In this document: positions 8,644 through 16,120 of the stretch, one piece after another | How positions within the stretch are numbered: position 1 is the stretch's first letter | Layout: every line of letters begins with the position of its first letter | Origin: DASTBU01 sp035711845 | Lineage (GTDB): Bacteria > Acidobacteriota > Vicinamibacteria > Vicinamibacterales > 2-12-FULL-66-21 | Assembly (NCBI GenBank): GCA_035711845.1 | Contig: DASTBU010000122.1 | Location: forward strand, 1-64,000 | Length of the DNA stretch: 64,000 nt | Direction of reading: 5' to 3' | Position numbers and translations under genes: made by a program | The notes under the pieces: generated by a model | Seen by the model: only the letters and a program-made list of their open reading frames with translations | Database searches by the model: none | Told to the model about the DNA's origin: nothing

Positions 8644-8738
8644 CACGTGCTATGTGCTATGTGCTGTGTGCTACGTGCTACTTGTCACGTGCCACGTGCG
8701 ACGTGCCACGTGCAATGTGCCACGTGCGATGTAGCATG
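8644..8738. repeat. GTGCTAC/GTGCCAC heptamer array
   Basis: About thirteen degenerate seven-base units, first of TGCTATG/TGCTACG type and then of GTGCCAC/GTGCGAC type, fill the gap between two minus-strand genes. Many units contain the palindrome CACGTG, so the array is partly self-complementary. The same unit family recurs on both sides of mscL (42871-42918 and 43373-43417). Confidence 0.85.
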
Positions 8739-8774
8739 GCCGAGGGCACGGACTGCGGTCCACGGAAAGAGAGG

Positions 8775-10004
8775 TTAGGTATTCAGCCCCTCGTCGGGTC
8801 GGACTCTGCGGGCCAAAGAATCCTGGAGGATCAAGGTCGCAGCAAGCAGGAGGAGGCCGGCCCACGTGAAGACCGACAGCGCGCGCGCAACGGACAACCC
8901 ATGAACGCCGACGGTGGCACGCGAGAAACCGGACGTCAGAATCAGGGCCGGCCAGAATACCCATCGGGTCCATGGGTGGCCCTCCCTTGCAAGCGTCAAG
9001 AGAAGAAACGCAGGAAACATCAGGACCCAGTAGTGGTCCCATGCGATCGGCGAGAGCACGACGGCCAGCCCGAGCACCGCGGCGATGCCGGTAGGTGCAG
9101 CCCGCTCGCTGCGCACGCGCCACGGGCTTGAGACGACCAAGGTGAGCGCCGCGAGCGCTGATGCGATCGCCAGCCAGGCGAGATGAATCCCTGGATGATC
9201 GGCGGCCAGGAGATGGCCGGTGTCGAACGCTCCGTCGGGCCGAAAGGCGCGCGCCAGCATTGCGAACAACGACTGGTTGTTGCCCCGGATGGGCCAGCCT
9301 CCGCCCGCGCTGATCGCGAGCCAGTCCCGGATCTCGGAGGCCATGCCCTCGGGGCCGTACTGGAGCACGGGCAGAAGCGTCAGCGCTCCCGCGGTCAGGG
9401 CTCCTGCCACGCTCGCTTTCCACCGTTTCCGGATCAAGAGATACACGAGCAGCAGCCCCGGGAATACCTTCAAGGCCGTCGCAACGCCGATGGCGACGCC
9501 CCCGGCGGTGTCACGTCCCCGAGCGAGTGCCAGCGCCGCCGCGCCAGTCAGCGCCAGCAGCACGGGGTTCATGTTCTGGTGCTCGAAGTTTGTCTGGAGC
9601 GGAAACACAACGGCGAGAAGCGCCAGCACGACAGGGCCCAACGGGGTGGGCAGCCATCCCTGCCAGCGAACTGCACGCCCCGCCATGGGAGCGAGCGCAG
9701 CCGTCCACGCCCACACAGCGAACGCAAGCGCGCCCAGGTTGAGCCCATACCAGACCAGCCTCGCCAACCGGGAATCGACCTGGCCCAGCAGCGCAAGCGG
9801 CGCGAAGAATACCCCCTGAAACGGCGGACCGACCACGCCGCCACCCACGCCGCTCTCCGCGTACATCGGTACACCTCTGAGGCAGCGTTGGCCCGCATCC
9901 AGGAACACGGTGAAGTCGCCTCCCTTTCGAATCGCGTTGATGCCGTTCACGACGATGAACGCGGCCGCAATCGTGGCGAGCAGGAGAGTCGAGCGGCGAG
10001 TCAC
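8775..10004 (-). CDS. GT87-family (DUF2029) membrane glycosyltransferase
   Basis: A 409-residue polytopic protein with many hydrophobic helices and the family's early motif GGDFTVFLDAGQRCLRGVPMYA, where the aspartate near residue 30 is the likely catalytic base. A central KVFPGLLLVYLLIRKRWKA segment follows. GT87 enzymes transfer sugars from polyprenyl-phosphate donors outside the cell membrane (e.g. mannosyltransferases). The start is GTG with no obvious ribosome site. It stands alone and is divergent from the methyltransferase gene. Confidence 0.82.
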   Translation of the reverse strand: MTRRSTLLLATIAAAFIVVNGINAIRKGGDFTVFLDAGQRCLRGVPMYAESGVGGGVVGPPFQGVFFAPLALLGQVDSRLARLVWYGLNLGALAFAVWAWTAALAPMAGRAVRWQGWLPTPLGPVVLALLAVVFPLQTNFEHQNMNPVLLALTGAAALALARGRDTAGGVAIGVATALKVFPGLLLVYLLIRKRWKASVAGALTAGALTLLPVLQYGPEGMASEIRDWLAISAGGGWPIRGNNQSLFAMLARAFRPDGAFDTGHLLAADHPGIHLAWLAIASALAALTLVVSSPWRVRSERAAPTGIAAVLGLAVVLSPIAWDHYWVLMFPAFLLLTLAREGHPWTRWVFWPALILTSGFSRATVGVHGLSVARALSVFTWAGLLLLAATLILQDSLARRVRPDEGLNT

Positions 10005-10153
10005 TGTGTCTCTGTGCGTGTCGTGCCGGGTGCGGTGTCGAGTGCCTCTGGGCCTGGCCCGGTGCCGGGGGCCTCAGCCGCCTGCAAGCGGACTCCCGTT
10101 TCGGCGAACCAGTTCAGCGAATAGTATGATCTCGACTGCATTCGAACCCGCAA

Positions 10154-10837
10154 ATGACCGATCCGCTTGCAGGCTCGTCGTGGAGCACGCCCGGGATGGT
10201 GGCCGGGTTCGCGCAATCGTCGCCGAACCCGGTGCTCATGCGGTTCGCCGAACGCGAGCTGGCACGCGTGGGAACCGGTCGCGCGATCGATCTGGGATGC
10301 GGCGCCGGACGCAATGCGGTTCCGCTCGCGCACATGGGCTGGAAAGTTCTCGGTACCGATCTCTCCTGGCCGATGCTCGAAGCTGCCGCGGAACGGGCGC
10401 GGGCCGATGAGGTCCGCGACCGCCTGAGGCTCGTCCTCGCCCCGATGGACGGCCTGCCGGCGCGCGACCGCGCGTTCGATCTCGTGATCGCACACGGCAT
10501 CTGGAACCTCGCGCCCTCGGCGGCCGTGTTCCGGCGAGCCCTTCGGGAGGCTTCGCGAGTGGCGCGGCCGGGTGCAGCCCTCTTCGTGTTCACCTTCTCG
10601 AGGAACACATTTTCCTCCGACACGGAACCCGTCGCAGGCGAGCCGTTCGTGTTCACCGAGTTCTCCGGCGCGCCGCAGTGTTTCGTCACCGACCAGCAAC
10701 TCATCGACGAGCTCGGCGCGACAGGGTTCGTGCCGGATCCGGCCGTGCCGCTGACCGAATACAATCGTCCGGGTCCGGGCGCAATCCGTGGCTCGGCGCC
10801 CGTCATCTACGAGGCGGCGTTTCGGCGCGTGGGTTGA
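10154..10837 (+). CDS. Class I SAM-dependent methyltransferase
   Basis: A 227-residue protein with the SAM-binding motif I AIDLGCGAGRNAVPLA near residue 45, an acidic motif II (VLGTDLSWPMLEAA), and motif LVIAHGIWNLAP. The fold is that of the methyltransf_11/25 groups. No substrate can be inferred from the neighbours. No ribosome site stands out before the ATG. Confidence 0.85.
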   Translation: MTDPLAGSSWSTPGMVAGFAQSSPNPVLMRFAERELARVGTGRAIDLGCGAGRNAVPLAHMGWKVLGTDLSWPMLEAAAERARADEVRDRLRLVLAPMDGLPARDRAFDLVIAHGIWNLAPSAAVFRRALREASRVARPGAALFVFTFSRNTFSSDTEPVAGEPFVFTEFSGAPQCFVTDQQLIDELGATGFVPDPAVPLTEYNRPGPGAIRGSAPVIYEAAFRRVG

Positions 10838-10935
10838 ACAGCTGATGTCCCGACCACGCTTCATCAGGCCACTCGAACAACGTGCGTCGCCGGTGATAAG
10901 TACACCCGAGGCCCGATTCCTCGATGCCCATCACG

Positions 10936-10978
10936 TCGATCGCTCGATCACCTCGATCGCTCGATCGCTCGATTCCTC
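10936..10978 (+). repeat. GATCGCTC tandem array before the S9 peptidase gene
   Basis: Units GATCGCTC, GATCACCTC, GATCGCTC, GATCGCTC, GATTCCTC lie just upstream of the peptidase ribosome site. The period here is eight, not seven. The array may affect the 5' leader of the mRNA. Confidence 0.7.
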
Positions 10979-10998
10979 AGCTCTCAAGGAGCGCCCGC

Positions 10999-13077
10999 AT
11001 GTTGAGCACACCCAATCACCGGCGACTCAGCCTTGGTCTCGCCTGTGCCATCGTTGCCGCGACGGCTGCCCTCGCGACAGCGCAGGAGCGGTTCACCGCA
11101 CACCATGTCGCCAGGACCAGGAGCGTCACGGAAGCGGCCGTCGCACCCGATGGCCAGCAGGTCGCGTACGTGCTGTCGGTGCCGCGAATCCCCTTCGAGG
11201 AAGATGACGGTCCCGCCTGGGGCGAACTGCACGTGGTCGGGCCGGATGGAAGGAGCCGCCCCTTCGTGACCGGCGCGGTCAACGTCAGTGGGATCAAGTG
11301 GACCGCCGGCGGCCGCGCGGTCGCGTTTCTCGCGAAGCGCGGCGCCGACGAGACGCGCTCGCTCTACATCATGCCTGCCGACGGCGGCGAAGCCCGCCGC
11401 GTCCTGAAGCACGAGACCGACATCGTCGCGTTCGATCTCAGCGCCGACGGCCGGCAGATCGCCTTCATCTCCCGCCGGGCGCCGCCGTCGGAGCGTCAGG
11501 AGCTGGCGAAGAAGGGATTCAACCAGGAGATCTTCGAGGAGACGCTGCTCTCCCAGCGCGTGTTCCTCGCCGACGCGCGGAACGATGGTCCACCGGAATC
11601 CCCACGAGCGATCGATCTCCCCGGATCGGCGTCGGCGGTCGCCTGGAGCCCCGACGGTGCGAAGCTGCTCGTGATCCAGGCGCCAACGGCGCTCGTGGAC
11701 GATGACCTGATGAACAGGCGGGTGTTGATCTTTGATGCGGCGGCCGGGACGCTCGCCGTGAAAATCGAGAATCCGGGCAAGCTCGGGCACGTCGCGTGGT
11801 CGCCCGACGGCAGGTTCGTAGGGATGATCTCCGCGGAGGACCTGAACGATCCCGCGCAGGGCCGTCTCATGGTCGTTCCGGCAATAGGCGGACCGCTGCG
11901 CGATCTGCTGCCGGGGTACGAAGGCCACGTAGCTGCCTTCGCGTGGAAGGATGCGGACACGCTCGTGTTCGCCGGCGACGAAGGCACCGGCTCCACGTAC
12001 GGCGAAGTCGGTCGCGACGGCGCCAACCGGCGAACGCTGATCCCGGGCGGCGGACCGATTCTCACCGCGCTGGATCGCGCGAAGAGCGGCGCGGTGGCAT
12101 TCGTCGCCGATACGCCACAGCATCCCTCCGAGGTCTACTTGCTCGCCGCGGAGGCGAGCACGGCGAAGCGGCTCACCGACAGCAATCCATGGCTGAAAGA
12201 GATGCGGCTCGCGAAGCAGGAAGTCGTTACGTTCAAGGCGCGTGACGGGCTGGAACTGCAGGGTGTCCTGCTGCGCCCGCTCGACGAGCAGCCGGGCCGC
12301 CGGTATCCGCTGATCCTGACCGTGCACGGAGGACCCGAGTCGCGCGACGCGCACGGCTGGAAGACGTCCTATGCCAATCCGGGACAGGTCGCTGCCGCGC
12401 AAGGGTTCGCGGTGTTCTACCCGAACTATCGCGGCAGCACCGGCCGCGGCGTGGCCTTCTCGAAGCTGAGTCAGGGCGATCCGGCGGGCAAGGAATTCGA
12501 CGACCTCGTCGACGCCGTCGATCACCTGGTGCAGATCGGCCTGGTGGATCGCAGCAAGGTGGGCATCACCGGCGGCTCCTACGGCGGGTACGCGAGCGCC
12601 TGGGGCGCGACCTACTACAGCGAGCGTTTCGCCGCCTCCGTGATGTTCGTGGGCATCAGCGACAAGACGTCGAAGGTTGGGACGACCGACATCGCCAACG
12701 AGGAATATCTGGTGCACGCGCGCAAGCGGCCCTGGGACAACTGGCAGTTCTTCCTCGAGCGCAGCCCCATCTATCACGCGGGCAAGTCGCGCACGCCGAC
12801 GCTGATCCTGCACGGCACCGCGGACCCTCGCGTGCACCCGACGCAATCGCTGGAGCTCTATCGCTATCTGAAGCTGCACGGGAAAGCGCCGGTGCGCCTC
12901 GTCTGGTATCCGGGCGAGGGCCACGGGAATCGCCGCGCCGCCTCGCGGCTGGATTTCAACCTGCGCCTGATGCGTTGGATGTCGCACTACCTGCAAGGAC
13001 CCGGCGGGGCGATGCCGCCGCACGAGATCGACTATAAGGGGGCGCTTCGCAGGGAGTCCACGCAGGCGGGGAAGTAG
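10999..13077 (+). CDS. Secreted S9 family peptidase (acylaminoacyl/dipeptidyl type)
   Basis: A 692-residue serine peptidase: signal peptide (LGLACAIVAATAALATAQ), a beta-propeller of WD40/PD40-like repeats (e.g. VAWSPDGAKL, VAWSPDGRFV), then an alpha/beta hydrolase domain. The triad is Ser527 in GGSYGGYA, Asp609 in HGTADPRVHP and His642 in PGEGHGNRR. It cleaves short peptides in the periplasm or outside. I chose the ATG at 10999 because AAGGAG precedes it and a signal peptide follows; an upstream in-frame start lies in the repeat array. The 3' end overlaps the convergent EF-hand-like gene. Confidence 0.93.
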   Translation: MLSTPNHRRLSLGLACAIVAATAALATAQERFTAHHVARTRSVTEAAVAPDGQQVAYVLSVPRIPFEEDDGPAWGELHVVGPDGRSRPFVTGAVNVSGIKWTAGGRAVAFLAKRGADETRSLYIMPADGGEARRVLKHETDIVAFDLSADGRQIAFISRRAPPSERQELAKKGFNQEIFEETLLSQRVFLADARNDGPPESPRAIDLPGSASAVAWSPDGAKLLVIQAPTALVDDDLMNRRVLIFDAAAGTLAVKIENPGKLGHVAWSPDGRFVGMISAEDLNDPAQGRLMVVPAIGGPLRDLLPGYEGHVAAFAWKDADTLVFAGDEGTGSTYGEVGRDGANRRTLIPGGGPILTALDRAKSGAVAFVADTPQHPSEVYLLAAEASTAKRLTDSNPWLKEMRLAKQEVVTFKARDGLELQGVLLRPLDEQPGRRYPLILTVHGGPESRDAHGWKTSYANPGQVAAAQGFAVFYPNYRGSTGRGVAFSKLSQGDPAGKEFDDLVDAVDHLVQIGLVDRSKVGITGGSYGGYASAWGATYYSERFAASVMFVGISDKTSKVGTTDIANEEYLVHARKRPWDNWQFFLERSPIYHAGKSRTPTLILHGTADPRVHPTQSLELYRYLKLHGKAPVRLVWYPGEGHGNRRAASRLDFNLRLMRWMSHYLQGPGGAMPPHEIDYKGALRRESTQAGK

Positions 13078-13900
13078 CCGGGCCGCGCCGACTTGGCCGC
13101 CGGAGCCCTGGCGAAGGCGGAAGCGGTGGCGGAAGAGAGCGGGACGTTGACTTGACCGACGCGTCCCGGGCGGCGAGACACACCTCGTACATCGGTCTCC
13201 AGCGCTCCCGATCCTCGTCCGGGGTCGCGACGCGGTTCGGGCCAGGCCCCGTTCGAACATAGGCATAGCCCCGATACCGGGCCTGGTTCCCGTACGGATC
13301 CACACGGTGATACCCCGAAAAGCCAAGGCCGATGGCGGAGAGGACGTCGCGAGCCGACCGCAGCTCGGATGGCTCGCTGGTGCCGTTGTGATTGCGGTCG
13401 GTCCAAAGCACCAGTCTCAGGAACAGCGGATTGTCGGCGTCCAGAACTGCCCGGTGTTCGGCGCCGGCCGCATCGGCGGCGAGCGACATCAGCGCGTTCG
13501 GCGCAGTGTGGGCCTCGGGCACCGTGTGCCCGCCAATCAGCTCCCGAGCGCTCGAGATTTCCCCGTCGTCGTCGCGGTCCAGCGCGAGGAACGCCACCTC
13601 CGAGCCCGCACGCGTCCAGGACACCTGGTCGAGTGCCCCGTCGTCGTTGATATCGAACGGCACGCCATCATCTAGTGACGTCAAGGTGTAGGGATCGCGT
13701 GGATCGGGCGACATGATGAACACGCAGTTCCGGAAGGGGGCGCGATGCTGGACCACCGGCTGCCAGAGCGGCGCTAAATCGCTAGCCGACAGCCTGACCG
13801 ATGAGTCGACCAGGCGCTGCTCGGAAATGCCGAGCACGATCAGGAGCACGGAAGCGAGGACCACTGCGCGGCGCATTGGCGTCAGCGGACGATACGTCAT
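12956..13900 (-). CDS. Exported EF-hand-like calcium-binding protein
   Basis: A 314-residue protein with an N-terminal hydrophobic segment (RAVVLASVLLIVLGI) and acidic EF-hand/dockerin-like loops DINDDGALDQ, DRDDDGEISS and TDRNHNGTSEP. A conserved block GYHRVDPYGNQARYRGYAYVR follows. The last 75 or so residues are Pro/Arg/Ser-rich and overlap the 3' end of the S9 peptidase antisense, so the natural stop may have been lost. The start overlaps the pyrophosphatase stop (ATGA), pointing to coupled expression. Function unknown. Confidence 0.7.
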   Translation of the reverse strand: MTYRPLTPMRRAVVLASVLLIVLGISEQRLVDSSVRLSASDLAPLWQPVVQHRAPFRNCVFIMSPDPRDPYTLTSLDDGVPFDINDDGALDQVSWTRAGSEVAFLALDRDDDGEISSARELIGGHTVPEAHTAPNALMSLAADAAGAEHRAVLDADNPLFLRLVLWTDRNHNGTSEPSELRSARDVLSAIGLGFSGYHRVDPYGNQARYRGYAYVRTGPGPNRVATPDEDRERWRPMYEVCLAARDASVKSTSRSLPPPLPPSPGLRRPSRRGPATSPPAWTPCEAPPYSRSRAAASPRRVLAGSATSNASGAG

Positions 13901-14613
13901 CCAGCGGGAGGCTCTCTCACCTTACAGGCAGCTGAAGGCGGGAGTCTACGGCAATCGCGGAAGAACGCGTGGGTCATCCTGACGAACGTCAGCCCCGCCT
14001 CCGGTCCGGCCCAGCCGGGCACCTTCGAGAACTTCCCGGGCTCGTGCTGTTTGTACCGCTTGAAGTAGTCGCCGATCCGGCGCTCGTCCTCCGCCGTGAG
14101 GCGTTGGGGCGCGCGCCCGCTCCGGTCCACGGGCGAGATCACGACTTTGGAGTCGAGCCCGTTCTCGTCCTCCATCTGCATCAGGGCGACGATCACGCCT
14201 CGGACGAGGCGGCCGGCGGCAAGGGGCGGACCGAGAACGAGGACGTCGAACGGATCCCCGTCGTAGGACACCGTCTGCGGCACGAACCCGTAGTTGACCG
14301 GGTAGCCGCCCGGATCTTCCGGCATGACTCGATCGATCACGCGCGCGTTGCGCGCCATGTCGTACTCCCACTTCCGGCGATCGCCGCGCGCGATCTCGAT
14401 GTAGCCGTTCAGCGTGCCGTCTGCATTGAGCGGCGCGGTATCCCGCCACACGTGCGTGCGATGCGCCTTCGACGCCGCGACGCTCCGCGCGAGCTCCGCG
14501 GTCGCGGCGGCCGGTAGCTCGGGCGGTGGCAAGGCAGCCTGACCGACCGCGATCGCCCCAATCAGCGCAGCCATGGCGTGACGTGTCGCGCCACTCGATG
14601 AGGGGTCCATCAT
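13897..14613 (-). CDS. ppa: Inorganic pyrophosphatase (family I), probably exported
   Basis: A 238-residue enzyme that hydrolyses pyrophosphate. The active-site block YDGDPFDVLVLGPPLAAG holds the metal-binding aspartates of family I, and NYGFVPQT and KFSKVPGW are also typical. About 50 residues precede the catalytic core, including a hydrophobic stretch (MAALIGAIAVGQAAL), so the protein looks secreted or anchored, unlike the usual cytoplasmic enzyme. It is translationally coupled to the EF-hand-like protein. Confidence 0.9.
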   Translation of the reverse strand: MMDPSSSGATRHAMAALIGAIAVGQAALPPPELPAAATAELARSVAASKAHRTHVWRDTAPLNADGTLNGYIEIARGDRRKWEYDMARNARVIDRVMPEDPGGYPVNYGFVPQTVSYDGDPFDVLVLGPPLAAGRLVRGVIVALMQMEDENGLDSKVVISPVDRSGRAPQRLTAEDERRIGDYFKRYKQHEPGKFSKVPGWAGPEAGLTFVRMTHAFFRDCRRLPPSAACKVREPPAG

Positions 14614-14664
14614 CCTTGCTGCCTTCCGTTACGATCGCGTCCATCCCGCTCGCACCCGGAACAC

Positions 14665-14736
14665 GAGCAGCCGCAGGTACACGATCAGCTGGCCGCGATG
14701 ATGGCTGAAATGATGGATCGTCTGCCGGATCACCAT
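14665..14736 (-). pseudogene. Remnant of a DinB-family gene
   Basis: These 72 bases match the 3' part of the intact DinB gene at 18600-18671 with five mismatches. They encode MVIRQTIHHFSHHRGQLIVY in the minus direction. No 5' part is present. The fragment lies between the pyrophosphatase and the TLC transporter. Confidence 0.85.
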
Positions 14737-14752
14737 CCCCCCGCCTTCTCGC

Positions 14753-16117
14753 TCAAACCGCCGGGGCCGCACGCCGGGCCGGCGCGGCCTGCCGTCCGGT
14801 CAGCCGCGCGTAGTCGCGGCCGACGGCCCACGCCAGCACGAGCCACACCACCACGATCGCCGCATTGACGGCAGCGAAGCCCCGCGGCTGCAGGGCGAAC
14901 ATCGTCGTGCCGACGAACACCAGCGCCGCGGAGAGCACGTCCCCCATGCGCACGAAGAACGAATCGATCGCCTGCTTCGCGCTGAACTTCTGCTCGTACG
15001 TGCACGGCAGGAACAGCATGTTGCGCACCGTGTTGTTGAGGGAGTAGTCGGTCGAGTTCTCGGCGACCTTCGCCGCCAGCACGGCGTAAAGCACTGGGTA
15101 GAAGACGAGGATATTGTACGACGCGAGCGAGATGAGCGGCAGGATCATGACCGCCCACGGGATCCCGAAGTGCTTGACGATACGGGAGACGGCGAACAGC
15201 TGGAGCAGCAGCCCCAGGATGTTCACGAGGGTGAAGTACTTCGAGTAGAAGTCGCCGATGAGCTGTTCCTCGCTGAGGCTCCCGGTCGTCCCGGAGGCCA
15301 CCATGGCGGACGCCGTCTCTTTGACGATGCTGCCAAGGATGTACTCGCCGGTGGTGTTCACCCAGTTGAGGAGCATCAGCATCACCGCCATCAGGAGCAG
15401 GTAGCGCGTCCGGAAGACCATGGCGAAGGCATTGGCGCCGGACGTCTTGCGAGGACCAGCGTCCGCCCGCCCCGCCCCCGGTCGCGCCTGCCGGCTGCTC
15501 TCGCGGCGATCGATGCTGTTGGTGATGAGCAGCTGCCCCAGCAGGATCGCGGCACCGACGATCATGAGTTGGTACACGCCGAAGGGCTCGATCAGCCGAT
15601 CGGCCGTGCGCGCGCCCACCACGGCGCCCAGCGACGCGCCGAAGCCGACGATCACGAACAGGCGCTCGCCTTCTTCCTTGGAGTACACGTCATTGGCGAA
15701 CGACCAGAACTGGGCGACGATCATCAGGTTGAAGATGCCAATCCAGAGAAAGAAAACGATGGCGAGGGGCACGTCGAACTGCGCGAGCACATAGAAGACG
15801 AGCAGACAGGACATGAAGAACGCCGTCACGACGTTGATCAGCTTCATGCGGTTGAATCGCGCGACGAGCCGCCCGTAATAGGGCACGACGAAGGCGAGCA
15901 GCACGACCTGCCCGGCGGACATGTACGTCTTGAGCTCCGCGGAGCCCTCGCCGAGGATGAGCGCTTCGCGAACCGGCTTCAAAACGTAGTAGGCCATCAG
16001 GAGCAGGAAGACGTTGAGGGCCAGCAGCAGCGCGGTGGTGCCCTCACCGGCCCGCACTTCGGTAAAGGCTCCGAGGAAGCGCTCCATGCGCGTACGCTCA
16101 TCAATGTTCGTCGTCAC
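14753..16117 (-). CDS. TLC/Npt-type ATP/ADP-translocase-like transporter
   Basis: A 454-residue membrane protein with about 12 hydrophobic segments. It shows the family block LMAYYVLKPVREALILGEG, then QFWSFANDVYSKEEGERLF and VGFGASLGAVVGA. Relatives in intracellular bacteria and plastids exchange nucleotides; free-living members like this have unknown substrates. The GTG start has GGAG seven bases upstream. It lies three bases after the SDF fusion gene and is probably cotranscribed with it. Confidence 0.83.
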   Translation of the reverse strand: MTTNIDERTRMERFLGAFTEVRAGEGTTALLLALNVFLLLMAYYVLKPVREALILGEGSAELKTYMSAGQVVLLAFVVPYYGRLVARFNRMKLINVVTAFFMSCLLVFYVLAQFDVPLAIVFFLWIGIFNLMIVAQFWSFANDVYSKEEGERLFVIVGFGASLGAVVGARTADRLIEPFGVYQLMIVGAAILLGQLLITNSIDRRESSRQARPGAGRADAGPRKTSGANAFAMVFRTRYLLLMAVMLMLLNWVNTTGEYILGSIVKETASAMVASGTTGSLSEEQLIGDFYSKYFTLVNILGLLLQLFAVSRIVKHFGIPWAVMILPLISLASYNILVFYPVLYAVLAAKVAENSTDYSLNNTVRNMLFLPCTYEQKFSAKQAIDSFFVRMGDVLSAALVFVGTTMFALQPRGFAAVNAAIVVVWLVLAWAVGRDYARLTGRQAAPARRAAPAV

Positions 16118-16120
16118 GGT

